Source: Litorimonas haliclonae (GTDB lineage: Bacteria > Pseudomonadota > Alphaproteobacteria > Caulobacterales > Maricaulaceae). From it: a stretch of 64,000 bases of DNA. Below, piece by piece: positions 1-8,494 of this stretch; within the stretch, counting starts at the first letter, position 1, and every line of letters begins with the position of its first letter. The translations under genes were made by a program, and so were the position numbers. The notes below the pieces were generated by a model. The model was not told the DNA's origin, did no database searches, and saw only the letters and a list, made by a program, of their open reading frames with translations. Location of the stretch: assembly GCF_965138505.1 (NCBI RefSeq), contig NZ_CBCSCO010000003.1:186001-250000 (forward strand), written 5' to 3'.

Positions 1-348
1 GTGAAAAAGCGCGCAAAGACATTCCTGCCTGACCTTTCGGGTCATCTGGCCGGGAGTGCGTCATATTGAACTTACCTGCGTGCATCAAAACTCTCAGTAT
101 CGCGGATATTAGACACAAAATATGCCAACCGCGTAGATAAGATAGGGACAGGGGTAGGGCCGAAAAAAATGGGTCCGCACCTTGCGACGGATGTGTCGGT
201 GCCGTTCTTATCTGAATCCATGTTTGCCCCATATTAAACTGGTTTGCAAAGCCTATTTCATATTGATATCTTTGAAAGGTGATTTTAGCTGTGATAAACG
301 CATGTCACTGTAAGAGTTTATTCACTCCCATCCGTAAATAAGGTGAGT
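1..348. other. Non-coding leader upstream of the amidase gene
   Basis: I see no convincing reading frame on either strand here. A short hairpin (GACC, five-base loop, GGTC) lies near 31-43. In many Alphaproteobacteria the RNase E gene lies divergently upstream of the amidase-mrcA pair, so the left part may be the leader of a minus-strand gene starting beyond the window. That is inference; no coding part of it is visible. Confidence 0.4.
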
Positions 349-1269
349 ATGGCCTCTATTCGCAAGTTATTAACTTTACTTGGCGGTCTGACAACGACCG
401 CCCTATTCTTGCCTATGTCGGCGTGCGCGGGGCCGAATGTGACTCCCCGCGTGAAACCAACACTGAGCCAAGCCGTGGCGGCTCCCGCGCCGCGCCGGGC
501 GCCTATAGTTACAGAACCACGTTACTTTAAAAACAGTGTTCCGCACCCCCGTTTGGCCCCCCACATAAATGGAGCAATCGATCAGTCGGAATTTTCGCGT
601 AAACCTGTTATTTTCATTGACCCCGGCCATGGAGGCCGCGACCCAGGAGCGATCGGCGTAAAGGGGACGTATGAAAAAGAGATCACGACCAAAGCCTCAA
701 ACTCGCTAAAAGCCCTGCTCGAGAGAACGGGACGCTATGACGTTAGAATGACCCGGGATAGGGATGTCTATGTTGATCACGACCTACGTTTGCGCGTGGC
801 AAGAGAGGGCGGGGCAGATCTCTTCATTTCTCTCCACGCCGATAGTGCAGGGACACGATCCGCTCGTGGAGCTTCTGTTTACACTTTGGCTGATCGCGCA
901 AAGGGACGTTCCAAAAAACTGGTAAGTAGCTCGCAAAACTGGATTGTGGATGTCGATTTATCCAAACAGTCCGACCCTGTGGGAGATATTTTGGTCGATC
1001 TCGCACAAAGGAAGACTGAAAGCCAATCTGAACAATTTGCGGATATTTTATTATCCGAACTTTCTGGTTCAACTGAGTTGGTCGGGAACTCACATCGCCG
1101 CGCCGGTTACTTTGTGCTACTAGCCCCGGATGTGCCAGCGGTTCTATTAGAGCTTGGTTTTTTATCAAACCCCCAGGACGAGACACTCCTACTTCAATCC
1201 TCACATCGAGATAAGATGATGAGGTCTGTTGTTAGCTCAATTGATCGGTATTTTGCCGAAGAGAGATAA
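349..1269 (+). CDS. amiC: N-acetylmuramoyl-L-alanine amidase (Amidase_3)
   Basis: Exported zinc amidase that cuts the amide bond between MurNAc and the stem peptide, normally during septal peptidoglycan splitting. The first 27 or so residues form a signal peptide ending near MSACAG. This resembles a lipobox only loosely, so ordinary export is more likely. A proline-rich linker follows, then the catalytic domain from about residue 85: IDPGHGG (zinc His), YEKE (zinc Glu), ISLHADS (zinc His) and LELGFLSN (catalytic Glu). The AMIN targeting domain found in many AmiC proteins is absent. The ATG at 349 is preferred because AAGG lies 5 bases upstream; a GTG at 343 would add two residues. mrcA follows in the same direction. 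The subclass symbol is less certain than the enzyme family. Confidence 0.88.
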   Translation: MASIRKLLTLLGGLTTTALFLPMSACAGPNVTPRVKPTLSQAVAAPAPRRAPIVTEPRYFKNSVPHPRLAPHINGAIDQSEFSRKPVIFIDPGHGGRDPGAIGVKGTYEKEITTKASNSLKALLERTGRYDVRMTRDRDVYVDHDLRLRVAREGGADLFISLHADSAGTRSARGASVYTLADRAKGRSKKLVSSSQNWIVDVDLSKQSDPVGDILVDLAQRKTESQSEQFADILLSELSGSTELVGNSHRRAGYFVLLAPDVPAVLLELGFLSNPQDETLLLQSSHRDKMMRSVVSSIDRYFAEER

Positions 1270-1414
1270 GCTCTGCTAAACAACTTTTTGAGGTCTAAGG
1301 CGCAGGGCCTGACTGAAGAATATAATTGCGCCTTCAATCTCTCACATTAAAGTCTTACATTCGACAGAATTGGTTGCCAAACTAAGGGCCGATTCGAAGG
1401 GTATCTGGCTGTCT

Positions 1415-4162
1415 ATGACTAAGTTTCTCCGTATATTGAAATGGGTAATCGCAATTGGTTTCGGCTTTGCGGTGGCCCTGGCAATTTTCGCGTTTGTTTA
1501 TGTCGTCAAAGCGACCAAAGACCTCCCGACCCTTGAAGTTTTAAAAGAATATCAGCCGCCGGTGATGTCCCGTGTTCATGCCGGGGACGGAAAACTTATC
1601 AGTGAATTCCGGACTGAAGCGCGTGTGTTCGTACCTATTGAAAGCGTCCCACTCCAACTTCAACATGCCTTCGTCGCGGCCGAAGACCAGCGTTTCTATA
1701 AGCATGACGGGTTCGATGAACGTGGCTTCGCCCGCGCGATGATCGCCAATGTTGGGCATGTCTTGAATAACCGCCGACTAGAGGGCGGGTCCACACTGAC
1801 CCAGCAAGTCGCCAAGAACTTCCTTGTAGGAAACCAGCGGAATATTGACCGGAAAATCCGGGAAGTTGTTATTGCTCGCCGTATCGAAAAAGCAATGACC
1901 AAGGATCAAATTCTTGAGCTATACCTTAATGATATTTACTTTGGCCGGGGCGCTTATGGCGTCGCAGCGGCGTCTTTGAATTACTTCGGGAAGCCGATGA
2001 AAGACCTCAGTTTGGAAGAGATGGCTTATTTGGCCGTACTTCCAAAAGCGCCGTCAAATTACCAAATACATGACCCAGTCAAAAAAGAACGGGCTCTTAA
2101 TCGCCGAGCCTATGTCATCAGCCGTATGGTAGAGGACGGATACGCCACGGAAGCTGAGGGCGAAGCGGCCAAAGCGACAGATATTGTTTTGACCGATCGG
2201 CTCGAAGGCGAAGAATATCTCGCGGCTGAATATTTTGTTGAAGAAGCGCGAAAGCAAATCTCGCAAATGTATGGCTATGATGAACTTTACACCGGTGGGT
2301 TGTCGATCCGTACGACGCTCGACACCTCAATGCAGCTCAACGGCCGCCGGGCTTTGCGCCGCGGCCTGGAAATGTTTGACCGTCGGCATGGCTATCGCGG
2401 ACCTCTCACGCATTGGGACAATCTCGACGACTGGCAGGCCCGCTTGAGAGAATATGAAGGACCCAAAGATGTAGAGGATTGGCGCGTCGCTATCGTACTG
2501 GCTGTCGAAGAAGATAAGGCAGACTTAGGGTTTTCTCCCCCTAAAGTAGAAGCGACAGCTTCGGAAAACATAGGCGAGACTGTAACGGCGGTCACGGCTG
2601 AGGTCGCAACCGAGGCAAGAGAAGATTCAGCAGAGAATGCGTTACTTCAAGACCAAGACACCTCAGGGACAATGTGGCTAAAAGATATCCGATGGGCCGG
2701 GGAAGCTCTGCCAAATGGGCGTTATAGCAATCAGCCAGCATCCGTAACAGAAGTCGTCTCCGTGGGCGACATCATTCTTGTTCAGCGCAAGGAAGACACT
2801 GACGAGTATAATTTGCGCCAAGTTCCAAAGATCAATGGAGCCTTAATCGCGATGGACCCACATACCGGTCGGGTTCTGGCCTTGGTCGGGGGCTATAGCT
2901 TTGAACAAAGTCAGTTTAACCGCGCAACACAAGCCCAGAGACAACCCGGTTCCGCCTTTAAACCCTTCGTCTATGCAGCGGCCCTGGAAAATGGATATAC
3001 GCCGTCCAGTCAGGTTCTGGACGCGCCCTTTGTAATTGAACGCAACGACGTGAATTGTCAGGAAGGGGCCTCCGCGGGAGCGAACTGTGAGAGATATTAT
3101 AAACCCTCAAACTATGACTCTGGAAAGTTTTATGGCTTGAGCACGTTGCGGTTGGGTATTGAAAAATCCCGTAACGCCATGACGGTCCGTTTAGCCAATG
3201 ACATCGGCATGGAGCCGATTATGGATATAAGCAAGCGCTTCGGGATTTATGAAAACCCCCGGCCCGAACTGGCTTGGGCGCTGGGTGCCGGAGAAACAAC
3301 GCTCCTTAAAATGGCGACTGCCTATTCTGAAATGATAAATGGTGGGAAATCGGTCACGCCCACTATCCTCGACCGGGTCCAAGACGGAACCGGGAAGACT
3401 ATTTTTGTCCATGGCAATGTTAACTGTAATGAATGCCAACAAGAAGAATATGAAGGTAATCCTCCACCGGAGTTACCGGATCTCCGAACTCAAATTATCG
3501 ATCCGGTTACGGCCTATCAAATGACGTATATTATGCAGGGCGTTGTCGAAAACGGAACCGGCGGATCTGTTCGTAGCTTAGGGCGGCCATTAGGCGGGAA
3601 GACAGGCACAACGAATGATTCCAAAGATGCTTGGTTTATGGGCTTTTCTCCGGACTTGGTTGTAGGCGTATATGTCGGAATGGATACACCCGAGTCTATG
3701 GGGAGGGAAACCGGCAGTTCTGCTGCTGTACCGATTTTTAAAGACTTCATGGAAGACGCATTGGAGGGTACGTCTCCTGTGCCTTTCCGGATTCCCGAAG
3801 GCGTCACATTGGCTCCCGTCAATCGTAATACCGGAGCGAGCTCTTACATTGGGGCGCCGAATTTCATACTGGAAGCCTATCGTCCCGGCACAGAGCCCGG
3901 AGTCGGGGAGCTATCCTCAAGCATTCGCGTAGGCAGTGGTTCTGATACTCGCTCTTATTATGGTCAGAGTCGTCGTTTTGACCAAAGGGAGGCTCTTGAA
4001 AATGGCGGCGCAGTTTTTGGAAGGGCAGGCCAGGGCGGAGAGGGTGAGACCGAAGAGGGTGTGTTTGATCCTACAGGCTCCCTGCAGGAGCCGGACTCAC
4101 AAAGTCAGACGCCGGATGTGGAAGACCCAGAACCGGAAACTATTGACGACGGCTTGTATTAA
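1415..4162 (+). CDS. mrcA: Penicillin-binding protein 1A, bifunctional
   Basis: Class A PBP that polymerises glycan strands and cross-links peptides at the inner membrane. The ATG at 1415 gives 915 residues beginning MTKFLRILKW, with a membrane anchor at about residues 8-32. A TTG at 1370 would add 15 residues. Glycosyltransferase motifs are present: EDQRFYKHDG (catalytic Glu about 90), GGSTLTQQ, RKIREVV and GRGAYGVAAAS. An OB-like insert of about 100 acidic residues precedes the transpeptidase domain, which has SAFK (Ser513, Lys516), SRN and KTGTT. The C-terminal tail is acidic and low in complexity. It lies 14 bases upstream of prfB, as in many Alphaproteobacteria, so the two may be co-transcribed. 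Confidence 0.95.
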   Translation: MTKFLRILKWVIAIGFGFAVALAIFAFVYVVKATKDLPTLEVLKEYQPPVMSRVHAGDGKLISEFRTEARVFVPIESVPLQLQHAFVAAEDQRFYKHDGFDERGFARAMIANVGHVLNNRRLEGGSTLTQQVAKNFLVGNQRNIDRKIREVVIARRIEKAMTKDQILELYLNDIYFGRGAYGVAAASLNYFGKPMKDLSLEEMAYLAVLPKAPSNYQIHDPVKKERALNRRAYVISRMVEDGYATEAEGEAAKATDIVLTDRLEGEEYLAAEYFVEEARKQISQMYGYDELYTGGLSIRTTLDTSMQLNGRRALRRGLEMFDRRHGYRGPLTHWDNLDDWQARLREYEGPKDVEDWRVAIVLAVEEDKADLGFSPPKVEATASENIGETVTAVTAEVATEAREDSAENALLQDQDTSGTMWLKDIRWAGEALPNGRYSNQPASVTEVVSVGDIILVQRKEDTDEYNLRQVPKINGALIAMDPHTGRVLALVGGYSFEQSQFNRATQAQRQPGSAFKPFVYAAALENGYTPSSQVLDAPFVIERNDVNCQEGASAGANCERYYKPSNYDSGKFYGLSTLRLGIEKSRNAMTVRLANDIGMEPIMDISKRFGIYENPRPELAWALGAGETTLLKMATAYSEMINGGKSVTPTILDRVQDGTGKTIFVHGNVNCNECQQEEYEGNPPPELPDLRTQIIDPVTAYQMTYIMQGVVENGTGGSVRSLGRPLGGKTGTTNDSKDAWFMGFSPDLVVGVYVGMDTPESMGRETGSSAAVPIFKDFMEDALEGTSPVPFRIPEGVTLAPVNRNTGASSYIGAPNFILEAYRPGTEPGVGELSSSIRVGSGSDTRSYYGQSRRFDQREALENGGAVFGRAGQGGEGETEEGVFDPTGSLQEPDSQSQTPDVEDPEPETIDDGLY

Positions 4163-4176
4163 GGTATTTGACCGCC

Positions 4177-5290
4177 ATGCGTGCCGATATTTCTCAAATG
4201 AAAACTGAAATTGAGCAGTCTATAGAGCTGCTGAGGAGGCGTCTTTGACTGGGAGCCGTCTGAACACCGCTTGGCAGAATTAAACGCTCTCGCCGAAGAT
4301 CCGTCCTTTTGGGACGATCCTCAAAAAGCTCAAACTTTGATGCAAGAGCGCTCTCGTCTTGAAAGCGCATTTGAGTCGATTGGAAAGCTTCAAAGCGATT
4401 TGTCAGACAACGTCGAACTGGCTGAATTGGCAGAAATGGACGACGATGACGAGATGCTTGAGGCCGCGGCACAGGCGTTGGTTAAAGTCCAAGAGAAAGC
4501 GGCCGAAGCCGAACTGGAAGCTCTGCTTTCCGGTGAAGCTGACGCTAATGACTGTTTCGTTGAAATTCATCCGGGCGCGGGCGGCACTGAAGCCCAGGAC
4601 TGGGCCGAAATGGTCCTTCGAATGTATTCCCGTTGGGCGAATTCACGAAATATGAAAGTCGAAGTGATCGAACACGAGGACGGCGACGGGGCAGGCATCA
4701 AGTCAGCCACAATCAAAGTGAAAGGCCATAATGCCTTTGGGTGGCTGAAAACTGAATCTGGCGTGCACCGTCTCGTGCGTATATCGCCCTATGATAGCTC
4801 AGCGCGGCGACACACCAGTTTCGCATCGGTTTGGGTATATCCTCAAATCGACGACTCGATTGAGATTGAAATTAATGAGAGTGATTGCCGCGTCGATACT
4901 TACCGCGCGTCTGGGGCCGGGGGACAACACGTTAATAAAACCGACTCTGCCGTGCGTATTACGCATGAGCCGACCGGGATAGTTGTGCAGTGCCAGAATG
5001 ACCGGAGCCAACATAAAAATCGGGCGCAAGCGTGGGATATGTTACGGGCGCGGCTCTACGAGAAAGAGCTCCAGGAACGAGAGGCGGCGGCTCAGGCCGA
5101 AGCTGATAATAAGGCGGAGATTGGGTGGGGCCACCAAATTCGATCCTATGTCCTTCAGCCATATCAGATGGTGAAGGACTTACGGACCGGGGTGGAAACG
5201 TCTGATACGTCCGGCGTTTTAGATGGAAAACTGGATCCGTTTATGGCGGCTGCTCTGTCAGCTCGCGTAAATGCCGGAGAAGAAAACTGA
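4177..5290 (+). CDS. prfB: Peptide chain release factor 2, with programmed +1 frameshift
   Basis: Terminates translation at UGA and UAA. Frame one runs from ATG 4177 for 23 codons to CTT at 4243-4245 and then an in-frame TGA at 4246-4248. After a +1 slip, reading resumes with GAC at 4247 and continues to 5290, giving about 370 residues. The slip site has the classic parts: AGGAGG at 4234-4239 acting as an internal Shine-Dalgarno, a 3-base spacer, then CTT TGA C. When RF2 is scarce the ribosome pauses at UGA and shifts, so the gene autoregulates. The GGQ loop falls at residues 248-250. The stop-recognition tripeptide reads SPY rather than the SPF of E. coli RF2. Calling the gene from 4271 alone would lose the N-terminus. 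Confidence 0.96.
4234..4249 (+). promoter_or_regulatory. prfB programmed frameshift signal
   Basis: AGGAGG, three bases, CTT TGA C. The order and spacing match the known bacterial prfB recoding site, in which an internal Shine-Dalgarno pairs with 16S rRNA and pushes P-site tRNA-Leu from CTT to TTT. The downstream coding frame is exactly +1. Confidence 0.95.
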
Positions 5291-5293
5291 GCA

Positions 5294-5319
5294 TAAAAAA
5301 AAGCCACCTATTGGCGGCT
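5294..5319 (-). terminator. Rho-independent terminator of the bactofilin operon
   Basis: Read on the minus strand: AGCCGCC, loop AATA, GGTGGCT (one G-U pair), then a run of eight T. It sits just after the bactofilin stop codon and abuts the end of prfB. Confidence 0.8.
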
Positions 5320-5345
5320 GATTTCGATATATAAGTGAGATAGAC

Positions 5346-5795
5346 TTAGCTGGCTTTTTTAGCCGAGCCAGTCTTAGTTTCGGACGTTTTCGCCGTGCTT
5401 GTCGGCGTTGATTTTCGGGCGCATTTGCCGTCAAAAAAGGCTCCATTTGCGATCATCAACTGATCCTGCACCAGATCAGCTTGAACATTGGCGGTTTCAG
5501 CCAGCTCAATAGAGCCTGCGTCCACTTTTCCAGTTATTTTTCCTCGGACATGCACACTTTTGGCAATAACCTTGCCGTTAATAATGCCTTGTTCTCCAAT
5601 GGTGATATTTCCGGCATCGACATTGCCGTCAACGCGGCCGTCAATCTGAACGTCGCCATCTGTCTTTATGTCACCCGTGATAATCAGGTCGCGGCCCAAT
5701 ATGGACGGGCCGGAAGAGACGCGCGGCGCAGGAGAGGAGGAGGATTTTTTAGCCTCTTCTTGCGTCGGGGCGTTTGAATTCGTTTTATTGAACAT
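5346..5795 (-). CDS. Bactofilin (DUF583) cytoskeletal protein
   Basis: Bactofilins polymerise without nucleotide into filaments that scaffold cell-wall enzymes at curved or growing sites. The 149-residue protein has a disordered Ser/Pro-rich N-terminus (about 1-30), a glycine- and valine-rich beta-helix core (about 33-125) with repeats such as GDIKTDGDVQIDG and GRVDGNVDAG, and a basic Ser/Thr/Lys tail. This is the usual bactofilin layout. Its start overlaps the end of the upstream M23 peptidase gene by 11 bases, so the two are translated together. Bactofilin-M23 pairs control stalk, bud or helical shape in Hyphomonas, Rhodomicrobium and Helicobacter; a similar role here is inferred. Confidence 0.9.
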   Translation of the reverse strand: MFNKTNSNAPTQEEAKKSSSSPAPRVSSGPSILGRDLIITGDIKTDGDVQIDGRVDGNVDAGNITIGEQGIINGKVIAKSVHVRGKITGKVDAGSIELAETANVQADLVQDQLMIANGAFFDGKCARKSTPTSTAKTSETKTGSAKKAS

Positions 5796-6999
5796 AGAGG
5801 CCTGCTCTCAAAAAGTTTTCCGGGTCATAGACACGGCCCTGGAAATGAACTTCATAATGTAGGTGAGATCCTGTGCTTCGTCCTGTCGATCCCATCCCGG
5901 CTATTTTCTCCCCCCGAGAAACTTTCTGCCCCTTTTTAACAAATGATTTCTGCAAATGAGCATAGCGAGTAATAAATCCGTGCCCATGGTCAATCTCGAC
6001 AACGCGGCCATACCCGCCATTACGGCCCGCAAAAGAAACCACGCCGTCTGCAGTTGCTACGATTGGTGAGTTCGTGCGTCCACTAAAGTCAGTGCCTTCG
6101 TGGAAAGTTGGGCGACGCGTGAAAGGGTCGTGACGTACCCCGTATTTGCTCGTTTGATATGTGTTGTCACCTACTGGATACCCAAGGGGAAGCGAGAGCA
6201 CGGCTTTATCCAATGCTTCTGCTTCTGAAAGTCTGGCTTGAATACTGGCCATACGTGAGCCGAATTTACCGTCTGCCAGAGGAACATCTTCTCCATTTAA
6301 TGGAACATAGAGGCCGCCTTTACCAAATGGGCCTTCTTTGAGGACTGTGTCCACCTGCATATTGGTTGCACGGATCAAGGCTCTGTTACGTTCAATCCGA
6401 TCCAAAGTTTCTGCTTCTGCTGAGATTAGGATTTTGTTTTGTGTTTGGTCGATCGTGTTCAGAGATTTATCAATGTTGAGGCCTGTTTCAGCCATAGCAT
6501 TCGGAACTATCGCCTTGCGCGGCACCCGGGGACTGGCATCTCTAAGGGTCGGAGACATTAATACCCGGTTCGACGCATATTTGACAGTAGGTAAAACCGT
6601 TTGATTGACAGGGGCGGAAGCCTGAACAAGCTGAGAAATGGCCATATGCTTTTCTTCAAAGCTTTTGGCCATCGTTTCGAAGCTTTGTTTTTGTTCGGCG
6701 AGTAAAAGTTCTGCGTTAAGCTGCTTTGCCCGTTGGTCGGCTAGCATTCTCTCATATTTTGCTTCTACCCGTTTGACTTCCTTTGCTGGTGCACGAAGCG
6801 GGTTATGGCCCCAAAACAGGTTAACCATGGTGGCCAAGCACCAAAGCATCATCACAGAGAGAACCGTGACTGCGATAAGTTGGAAACGAGTAGTGAAGAC
6901 ATAGTATTTCACTTCACCTCCGGAACGGAGATAAATTTGACGTTCCGGAAACTGTTGCAGAATGCGTTGGCGCGCATCCGCCACGACGTCATTTATCAT
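5785..6999 (-). CDS. Membrane-anchored M23 (LytM) endopeptidase
   Basis: A 404-residue peptidoglycan peptidase. About 38 cytoplasmic residues precede one membrane helix (about 39-64). A periplasmic coiled-coil region follows, and then a C-terminal LytM domain. All zinc ligands are visible: the HEGTD motif (His and Asp) and the HLHYEV motif, with the RYAHL catalytic His before it. The enzyme should therefore be active, unlike degenerate LytM activators such as EnvC. The first gene of a two-gene operon with bactofilin, it resembles the LmdC-type partner of bactofilin described in Hyphomonas. The short cytoplasmic tail is a plausible bactofilin contact, by inference. A GGGGA ribosome site precedes the ATG. 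Confidence 0.9.
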   Translation of the reverse strand: MINDVVADARQRILQQFPERQIYLRSGGEVKYYVFTTRFQLIAVTVLSVMMLWCLATMVNLFWGHNPLRAPAKEVKRVEAKYERMLADQRAKQLNAELLLAEQKQSFETMAKSFEEKHMAISQLVQASAPVNQTVLPTVKYASNRVLMSPTLRDASPRVPRKAIVPNAMAETGLNIDKSLNTIDQTQNKILISAEAETLDRIERNRALIRATNMQVDTVLKEGPFGKGGLYVPLNGEDVPLADGKFGSRMASIQARLSEAEALDKAVLSLPLGYPVGDNTYQTSKYGVRHDPFTRRPTFHEGTDFSGRTNSPIVATADGVVSFAGRNGGYGRVVEIDHGHGFITRYAHLQKSFVKKGQKVSRGEKIAGMGSTGRSTGSHLHYEVHFQGRVYDPENFLRAGLYVQ

Positions 7000-7113
7000 A
7001 ATTCCCCATCCGCATGTGAATAATTTCCCTCTTAGACCAAAAGGTCATAATCAGTTCAAGAGCTTTTACACGTTAAGAACTGTTATACTCGTGTAAACCG
7101 TCGTTAAACTATA

Positions 7114-7929
7114 TTAACAAATTGCTAATGGGGCGTAATAATCCTCTGTCAGGCCAGCTAAAGTGCGGGCTTGCACATTAAATGGAGGTTTTAATCGCCC
7201 CGCAAAATGCGTTTTTACTAGCTTGTGGAAATAAGGGCGAGGTGATTCTCCTTCTAGTTGGGCAATATTTTGAAACCATTTCGCCCCAATTTTGACATGG
7301 CCGATTTCATCTTTGTAAATCACCTTCAGGATAGCGACGCTTTTCTCGTCTCCAACTTTCTCAAGTTTTGCGATCATACCCGGCGTTACGTCCAGACCTC
7401 GTGCCTCTAAGACCATAGGGGCGATAGCGAGCCGCGCCGCAATATCGTGGCGGGTCTTGAAAGCGGCGTCCCATAAACCGTTATGGGCGGGATAGTCGCC
7501 ATAAGCGACCCCAAGCGATGCCATTCTATTTGTAAGCAAGTTAAAATGTTTCGCCTCTTCGGCGCAAACCTGGCTCCAATCTTCGATGAAGTCGCTTTGA
7601 AGGTCTGGGTAAATCAACGGGTGGCTGGCAAAACGCGCAATCATATCTGCTGCTAGATCAATTGCGTTCAGTTCAATATGGGCGATAGCGTGGAGGAGGG
7701 CGCCCCGCCCTTCTGGAGAGCCTAAACGTCTGCGCGGGACTTCGCTTGGAAGGACAAGGTCAGGTTTTTTCGGCCTGCCAGGTTTGCTTTCAGGCGCATG
7801 GTCGGTCTCATACTTATCACGGCAGCTTGAATGCCAGTGCTCGCGAAGGGATAGAGCGGCAGCCGCTTTTTCATTCGGCGAAGTCAGGTGCAGAACGTCA
7901 CAGGCATGTTCGATCGGATTGAAAGTCAT
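7114..7929 (-). CDS. Ferritin-like DUF455 family protein
   Basis: A 271-residue member of the DUF455 ferritin-like family; its substrate is unknown. The C-terminal two thirds look helical and contain likely di-iron ligands: Glu in the HIELNAIDL segment, the EEAKH motif and DEIGHVKIG. The N-terminus has a short basic, proline-rich linker (KPGRPKKPD). It lies 15 bases downstream of the Bcp peroxiredoxin gene on the same strand, suggesting a shared mRNA and perhaps an oxidative-stress role. That link rests on context only. Confidence 0.8.
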   Translation of the reverse strand: MTFNPIEHACDVLHLTSPNEKAAAALSLREHWHSSCRDKYETDHAPESKPGRPKKPDLVLPSEVPRRRLGSPEGRGALLHAIAHIELNAIDLAADMIARFASHPLIYPDLQSDFIEDWSQVCAEEAKHFNLLTNRMASLGVAYGDYPAHNGLWDAAFKTRHDIAARLAIAPMVLEARGLDVTPGMIAKLEKVGDEKSVAILKVIYKDEIGHVKIGAKWFQNIAQLEGESPRPYFHKLVKTHFAGRLKPPFNVQARTLAGLTEDYYAPLAIC

Positions 7930-7944
7930 CGTCTAAAAGAAAGG

Positions 7945-8412
7945 CTACTTGCCTTTGACTTCTTCAAGAACGGCGTCGACATGACCTTTAACGCGAACCT
8001 TCCTCCAGATGCGTTGAATTTTTTGATCAGGTCCGATCAGAAATGTGGCGCGTTCAATGCCCATATACTTTTTGCCATACATGTTCTTTTCAACCCATAC
8101 TCCGTATTTCTCGACAACGTCTCCCTCAACATCTGCCCCGAGCCGAACTTTTAGATCATGTTTGGCGATGAATTTATCATGTTTTTGGGCTGTGTCTTTT
8201 GAAATTCCGATAATGGCGCAATTATGCGCTTCAAATTCTTCCTTTAGTTCAGAAAACTGGATGGCTTCTTTGGTGCAACCCGGCGTGTCATCTCTGGGGT
8301 AAAAATACAGTACAACAGATTGACCTTTGAGGTCTTTTAATTTCACTGTGTCTCCGCCGTCGCTTTCTAGGTTAAAGTCCGGTGCATTATCACCAATTTT
8401 TAAGTCACTCAT
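7945..8412 (-). CDS. bcp: Thiol peroxidase of the Bcp/PrxQ family
   Basis: Reduces hydrogen peroxide and organic peroxides using thioredoxin. The 155 residues carry the peroxiredoxin motif with peroxidatic Cys46 in DDTPGCTKEA. The second cysteine that many Bcp proteins have five residues later is replaced by Ile51. The only other cysteine is Cys65 (HNCAII), which may resolve the disulfide as in other Bcp subtypes, or the enzyme may work as a 1-Cys type. First gene of a two-gene minus-strand unit with the ferritin-like protein. The promoter must lie in the 82-base divergent gap before the AsmA-like gene. Confidence 0.92.
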   Translation of the reverse strand: MSDLKIGDNAPDFNLESDGGDTVKLKDLKGQSVVLYFYPRDDTPGCTKEAIQFSELKEEFEAHNCAIIGISKDTAQKHDKFIAKHDLKVRLGADVEGDVVEKYGVWVEKNMYGKKYMGIERATFLIGPDQKIQRIWRKVRVKGHVDAVLEEVKGK

Positions 8413-8494
8413 ATTAGGCTTTCGGTCTATGGCAGTTCAATTACAGAAGCGCCCATAGCCAGACACAAGGCGGTAGGCTAGAGCGTTTTTCAGC

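Noticed and set aside
7104..7117. TTAA-N6-TTAA resembling a CtrA box upstream of the M23-bactofilin operon
   Set aside because: The usual CtrA spacing is seven bases, the stretch is AT-rich, and it overlaps the end of the neighbouring gene, so chance is likely.
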